Below are positions 59,685 through 64,000 of a stretch of DNA of 64,000 bases, one piece after another. Below the pieces are notes generated by a model, which was given only the letters and a program-made list of their open reading frames with translations, searched no databases and was not told where the DNA came from. Location of the stretch: assembly GCA_030562195.1 (NCBI GenBank), contig JAUJPP010000011.1, positions 868,001-932,000 of the forward strand. The letters run 5' to 3'. Source of the DNA: Nipponacmea schrenckii (lineage: Eukaryota; Mollusca; Gastropoda; Lottiidae). The translations under genes and the position numbers were made by a program. The first letter of the stretch is position 1. Every line of letters begins with the position of its first letter.

Positions 59685-60226
59685 TTTTGAAATATCTTAA
59701 GAATTCAGGAAATAAAATTTTAATTTTTAAAAGCGAATAACTTTGAAACCGGAAGTGATGTCGAAAATTTGAAAAATAATTTTTGATCGCATTTACAATG
59801 TCTATCTACCTGTAAGTTTTCGGGTGGATGGGAATAAAATTGTAGAAGTTGAAAAAAATGCAAAAATTGAAATGAAAAAAGTCAGCTACAAAAGTAATGA
59901 AATTAGCAGTTTTAAACTGCAGTTAAGTAGCTAGCAGTTTTAAGAAGCTAACAAAAGAAGTTATGTAAAAATCAGTCGAAAAATAGAGGTAATAAAGTGC
60001 AAAAACCAAAATGGCGCTATTGCCCACAGCTCGTTTCCGGTTGAACTAAATGTCATCTTTTTACATTTAAAAGTTACAAGTCTCACAGTTTGAATAGCAA
60101 ACAGTTACAGGTAGTTTGTGGCATGTTGACTTCTTAGAAAACAATCGAGGGTAAAATTCGAAAAAAAAAAAAAAAATAGTCATTTCGAAAACAAAGCAGT
60201 GCGTTCGATGAACGCACTGCAACTAG
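59685..60226 (+). repeat. A-family fragment A12 (3' end of an A unit)
   Basis: Last 540 bp of an A unit, repeating 58995-59242 and continuing to the true end. A-tract 60161-60176, linker, stem-loop 1 at 60196-60220, then directly AACTAG (CTAG 60223-60226). This is the only unit end where stem-loop 1 alone precedes the junction, showing that stem-loop 2 is not obligatory for an A end. Confidence 0.87.
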
Positions 60227-62238
60227 AGCCACACGTGGCACAGAGTGGGGCTTTGCTAACGTTGCAAAATTGCAACAAACAGCCCGAAACATTTGATTTT
60301 CTGGGAGAATCTGGCCAAATCAACGAGGTATCTGTGTGCGAAGTACTTTTTTGAAAAACGTTTTTTCCTACAGATGTAAAGCGCTGACCGATATAAGTGA
60401 AGAATTGGAAGTTTACCCGGATGTGCCACGCCCATCTCATTTATTTTGGCGTAAATCTAATCACATTTGAAATGTATATTCGCGGTACAAATTTGAAGCT
60501 TGAACATCTAATAGATCACGAGATATGCACAAATACATTTCAAAAAAGCAAAATGTACTTTCATTTTAAAAGTGCAAAAAATGAATTTTCATTTTAAAAA
60601 CTTTTGTTATTCATTGCTGGAAAGTGGACAAAAAGTGTCTTAAGAATCCGAAAAAAATAACCCTCTAAATTAATTAGGTCACGCTCTAGAGCAGTCCAAA
60701 TTTGTGAATTTTGCTGTTTTCGGGCAGCTATTAAACCGGAAGTTGACGTCGGAGGTCAAATGTCAAAGTATTAAATGATAGATAAGGTCAATGACCTTTG
60801 ACCTACAAAAGGTCAAGGTCACCAATGGTCAAGGTCATGAGAAATAAGCTTTCAAAATTAGAAAAAATTAACCGGTTTGCTATTGTCGAGAAATTGCAAC
60901 AAACAGGCCGAAACATCTGATTTTCTGGGATGAACTGGCCAAAGCAATGAGGTATCTGTGTGCAAAGTACTTTTTAAAAAAAACGCTTTTTCCTACAGAC
61001 GTAATTCGCTGACCCATGAAAAGGGTAAATTCGAAATTTACCCGGATGTGCCACGCCCATCTCATTTTTTTTAGCGTGAATCTAATCACATTTAAAATGT
61101 ATATTCACGGTACAAATTTGAAGTTTGTACATTTAATAGATCACGAGATATACACACATACATTTCAAACAAACGTAAATACAGCAAATTGTACTGTTAT
61201 CTTCAAAAATCAAAAAGTTCAATTTTCATTTAACAAACTGTTGTTATATATCGTTGGAAAGAGGACAAAAAGCGCATTAAGAATCTGGAGAAAATAACGC
61301 TCTAAATTTATTAGGTCACGCTCTAGAGCTACCCAAAGTTGCGAATTTTGCTGTTTTCGGGCAGCTATAAAACCGGAAGTAGATGTTGGAGGTCAAAGGT
61401 CAAAGTATCAACTGATAGCCAACGTCAATGACCTTTGACCTACTAAAGGTCACGGTCATCAAAGGTCAAGGTCACGAGAAATAAGCCCCCAAACTTCGAA
61501 AAAATTCAACCGGGTGTTGCAAAAATGCAAAAGCGAAATTCAAAATTCGGCTCTCATACTTTTTTTCGCAATCGTTTAGACTTTCTAAAAATACAAATAA
61601 CACACAAGTCACTCTTACCGTAGAGGCCCCATTTTGAGTTTTACAAAAAAGTGACATTTCAAGATGGCGGCCAAAGTTTCACTTCCGGTTCAGATTTTTT
61701 CTTCTTCGTTTTTTTGTATTCTAATTTAATTACGATCGACATTAATTTTGTTGCGATACATCAATTACAGCACAAGTAGGTCAACCGGAAGTTTAAACCC
61801 TTTTTACGCTTAAACCGGAAATGAAGCAAAAATTTTGACTCTGCAAATGTATTTATAATCGTGACACTTGAAGGCACCCAAATTTTCAGATCAATCCGTC
61901 TTAAAATAGCAAAGTTGCAAAAATGTGCAAAATATGGCAAAAAAATGTGTGCTATGAATTTTCGAATTTCGAAATTTTGTAACTGCTATCTTGTTAGAAA
62001 TTGTTTCAAGTTTTCAAAAATGCAAACCCGAAGAAAATCGATTGAAAATTGCGACTTCTAGAGCCATTGACCGAGTTTTTAGGTATGTTGCAATGCAAAA
62101 CTTCCGGTTTTGCAAAAATGTTCCAATTTATATTCATTAGAAACGTCGACACTACAGAAGGTCTGGAGATGTTGTGAAATTGCTGCAACTATTGCAGCCT
62201 AGGCTGTGTGCCCTGTGTAAATTTCGAAAAAAAAAAAA
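60227..62238 (+). repeat. B-family unit B20 (t2 tail)
   Basis: The first subrepeat is of the type in B4 (GGGAGAATCTGGCC); the second (from about 60890) resembles B18. The t2 tail has the core near 61620-61700, internal CTAGAGCCA near 62058 and CAGCCTAGGCTG near 62197. The A-tract (62227-62238) abuts TGGCACAGACTGGG, so the CTAG and the first 9 nt of the next unit are missing. Confidence 0.85.
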
Positions 62239-64000
62239 TGGCACAGACTGGGACTTTGCTATTGTCGCAAAATTGCAACAAACAGGCCGAAACATCTGAT
62301 TTTCTAGGATAAACTGGCCAAAGTAACGGTGTATCTGCGTGCAAAGTACTTTTTGGAAAAACGTCATTTCCTACGGACGTAATTCGCTGACCCATAAAAA
62401 TGGTAATTTGGATATTTTCCCGGATGTGCCACGCCCATCTCGTTTTTTTGGAAGTGATTCTAATCACATTCAAAATGCATATTCACGGTACAAATTTGAA
62501 GTTTGTACATCTAATAGATCACGAGATATACACACATACATTTCAAAAAAGCGATATGAACTTTAATTTTAAAAGTGCAAAAATTAAATTTTCATTAAAA
62601 ATTCTTTTGTTATACATCACTGGAAAGAGGACAAAAGGCGCTTTCGGAATCTGAAAATAATATTCTTCTAAATTAAAAAGGTCACGCTCTAGAGAAGTCC
62701 GAAGTTGCGAATTTTGCTGTTTTCGGGCAGCTATTAAACCGGAAGAAGATGTCGGAGGTCAAAGGTCAAACTATCAACTGATAGCCAAGGTCAATGACCT
62801 TTGACCTACTAAAGGTCACGGTCACCAAAGGTCAAGGTCACGAGAAATATGTCCCCAAACTGAAAAAAAAACCCGATTTTTTTGCAAATGTCGCTAAATT
62901 GCAACAAACAGACAGAAACATTTGATTTTTTGGGATAAACTGGCCAAAGTAATGAGGTATATGTATACAGGGTACTTTTTTGAAAAACGTTATTTCCTGC
63001 AGTCGTAATTCGCTTACCGATATAAATGGTAAATTAAAAGGTCACCCGGATGTGCCACGCCCATCTCGTTATTTTGGAGAGGAATCTAATCATATTCAAA
63101 ATGTATATTCACGGTACAAATTTGAAGCTTGTACAGCTAATAGATCACGAGATATACACACATATATTTCAAACAAGCGAATATACGGCAAAATGTACTT
63201 ATATTTCCAAAAATCAAAAAGTTCAATTTTCATTTTACAAACTTTTGTTTTGTATCGTTGGAAAGAGGAGAAAAAACAACTTAAGAATCTGAAAAAAATA
63301 ACACTTTAAATTAATTAGGTCACGCTCTAGAGCAGTCCAAAGTTGCGAATTTTGCTGTTTTTGGGCAGCTATAAAACCGGAAGAAGATGTCGGAGGTCAA
63401 AGGTCAAAGTATCAACTGATAGCCAAGGTCAATGACCTTTGACCTACTAAAGGTCATGGTCACCAAAGGTCAAGGTCACGAGAAATACGCTTTTAAAAAT
63501 TGAAAAAATTCAACCGGAAGTTGCAAAAAAGCAAAATCGAAATTCAAAAATCGGCTCCCATACATTTTTTCGTAATCGAATAGACTTTCTAAAAATACAA
63601 ATAACACACAAGTCGCTCTTACCGTAGAGGCCCCATTTTGAGGTTTACAAAAAAGTGACATTTCAAGATGGCGGCCAAAGTTTCACTTCCGGTCCGGGTT
63701 TTTTCTTCTTCGTTTTTTTGTCTTCTAATTTAATTAAGATCGACATAAAATTTGTTGCGATACATCGACTACAGCACAAGTAGGTCAACCGGAAGTTTAA
63801 ACCCTGTTTTCGTTGAAACCGGATATAAAGCAAAAATTTTGACTCTGCCAATGTTTTTATATTCTTGAGCCTTGAAGGCACCAAAATTTTCAGATCAATC
63901 GGTCTTAAAATAGCAAAGTTGCAAAAATGTGCAAAATACGGCAAAAAAATATGTGCTACGAATTTTCGAATTTTGAAATTTTTAAACTGCTATCTTGTTG
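62239..64000 (+). repeat. B-family unit B21, cut by window end
   Basis: Starts inside the terminal stem-loop at TGGCACAGACTGGG, then follows B9 (24778 onward) almost base for base at a constant offset of about 37.46 kb: both subrepeats (second from about 62886), half-site clusters near 62757 and 63394, and the core near 63630-63695. It keeps the 68 bp (63713-63780) that B9 lacks. The tail continues beyond the window. Confidence 0.87.

Noticed and set aside
1..64000. tRNA, rRNA or snRNA genes
   Set aside because: No cloverleaf with A/B boxes, no conserved rRNA blocks and no snRNA motifs recognised by eye; hairpins here are short palindromes at unit ends.

Overview
This is AT-rich eukaryotic DNA (probably an invertebrate animal; the species cannot be told from the sequence) made almost entirely of long, diverged, head-to-tail repeats. 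I find no protein-coding gene, rRNA, tRNA or CRISPR array I can support. Every repeat unit lies on the + strand. I parse the window into four unit families that abut at a recurrent CTAG junction: B (about 2.0-2.1 kb, with a ~0.6 kb internal direct duplication; 21 whole or partial copies), A (about 1.7 kb; 12 copies), C (2.1-2.3 kb; 2 copies) and D (1.1 kb; one whole and one partial copy). A, B and C share a core containing AGATGGCGGC/ATATGGCGGC, CTTCCGG and a C-rich CCCCATTTT box, plus clusters of AGGTCA half-sites, so they descend from one ancestral unit. D shares only short pieces.

Layout: A1 1-1643; B1-B5 1644-11286; A2 and C1 to 15122; B6-B7 to 19217; A3 and C2 to 23285; B8-B12 to 31604; A4 to 33405; B13-B14 to 37447; A5-A6 to 40635; B15 and A7 to 44359; D1-D2 to a 500-N gap at 45710-46209; B16-B17 to 48572; A8, B18, A9 to 54052; A10 and A11, each carrying a 1067-bp inverted-repeat transposon; a rearranged A/B patch 58981-60226; B20-B21 to the window end.

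The unusual part is the unit ends. Most units finish with TTCG, an A-tract, one or two perfect stem-loops and then ACAACTAG; the next unit starts with another short stem-loop. Stem-loop 1 (arms GCAGTGCGTTC/GAACGCACTGC) is found only on A and C units, whose 5' ends carry another copy of the same arm. Stem-loop 2 (arms GGGACTTTGC/GCAAAGTCCC) occurs at many ends, and B units carry a further GTGGGACTTTGC at their 5' end. Stems are conserved while loops vary. A 3' hairpin followed by CTAG resembles the 3' end of Helitron rolling-circle transposons, so a working hypothesis is a tandem array of non-autonomous Helitron-like elements that swap or stack 3' ends. The 5' ends do not match canonical Helitrons, so this is inference. 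Chimeric junctions, mosaics and long-range duplications show frequent recombination. A stretch beside the gap looks like unpolished assembly.
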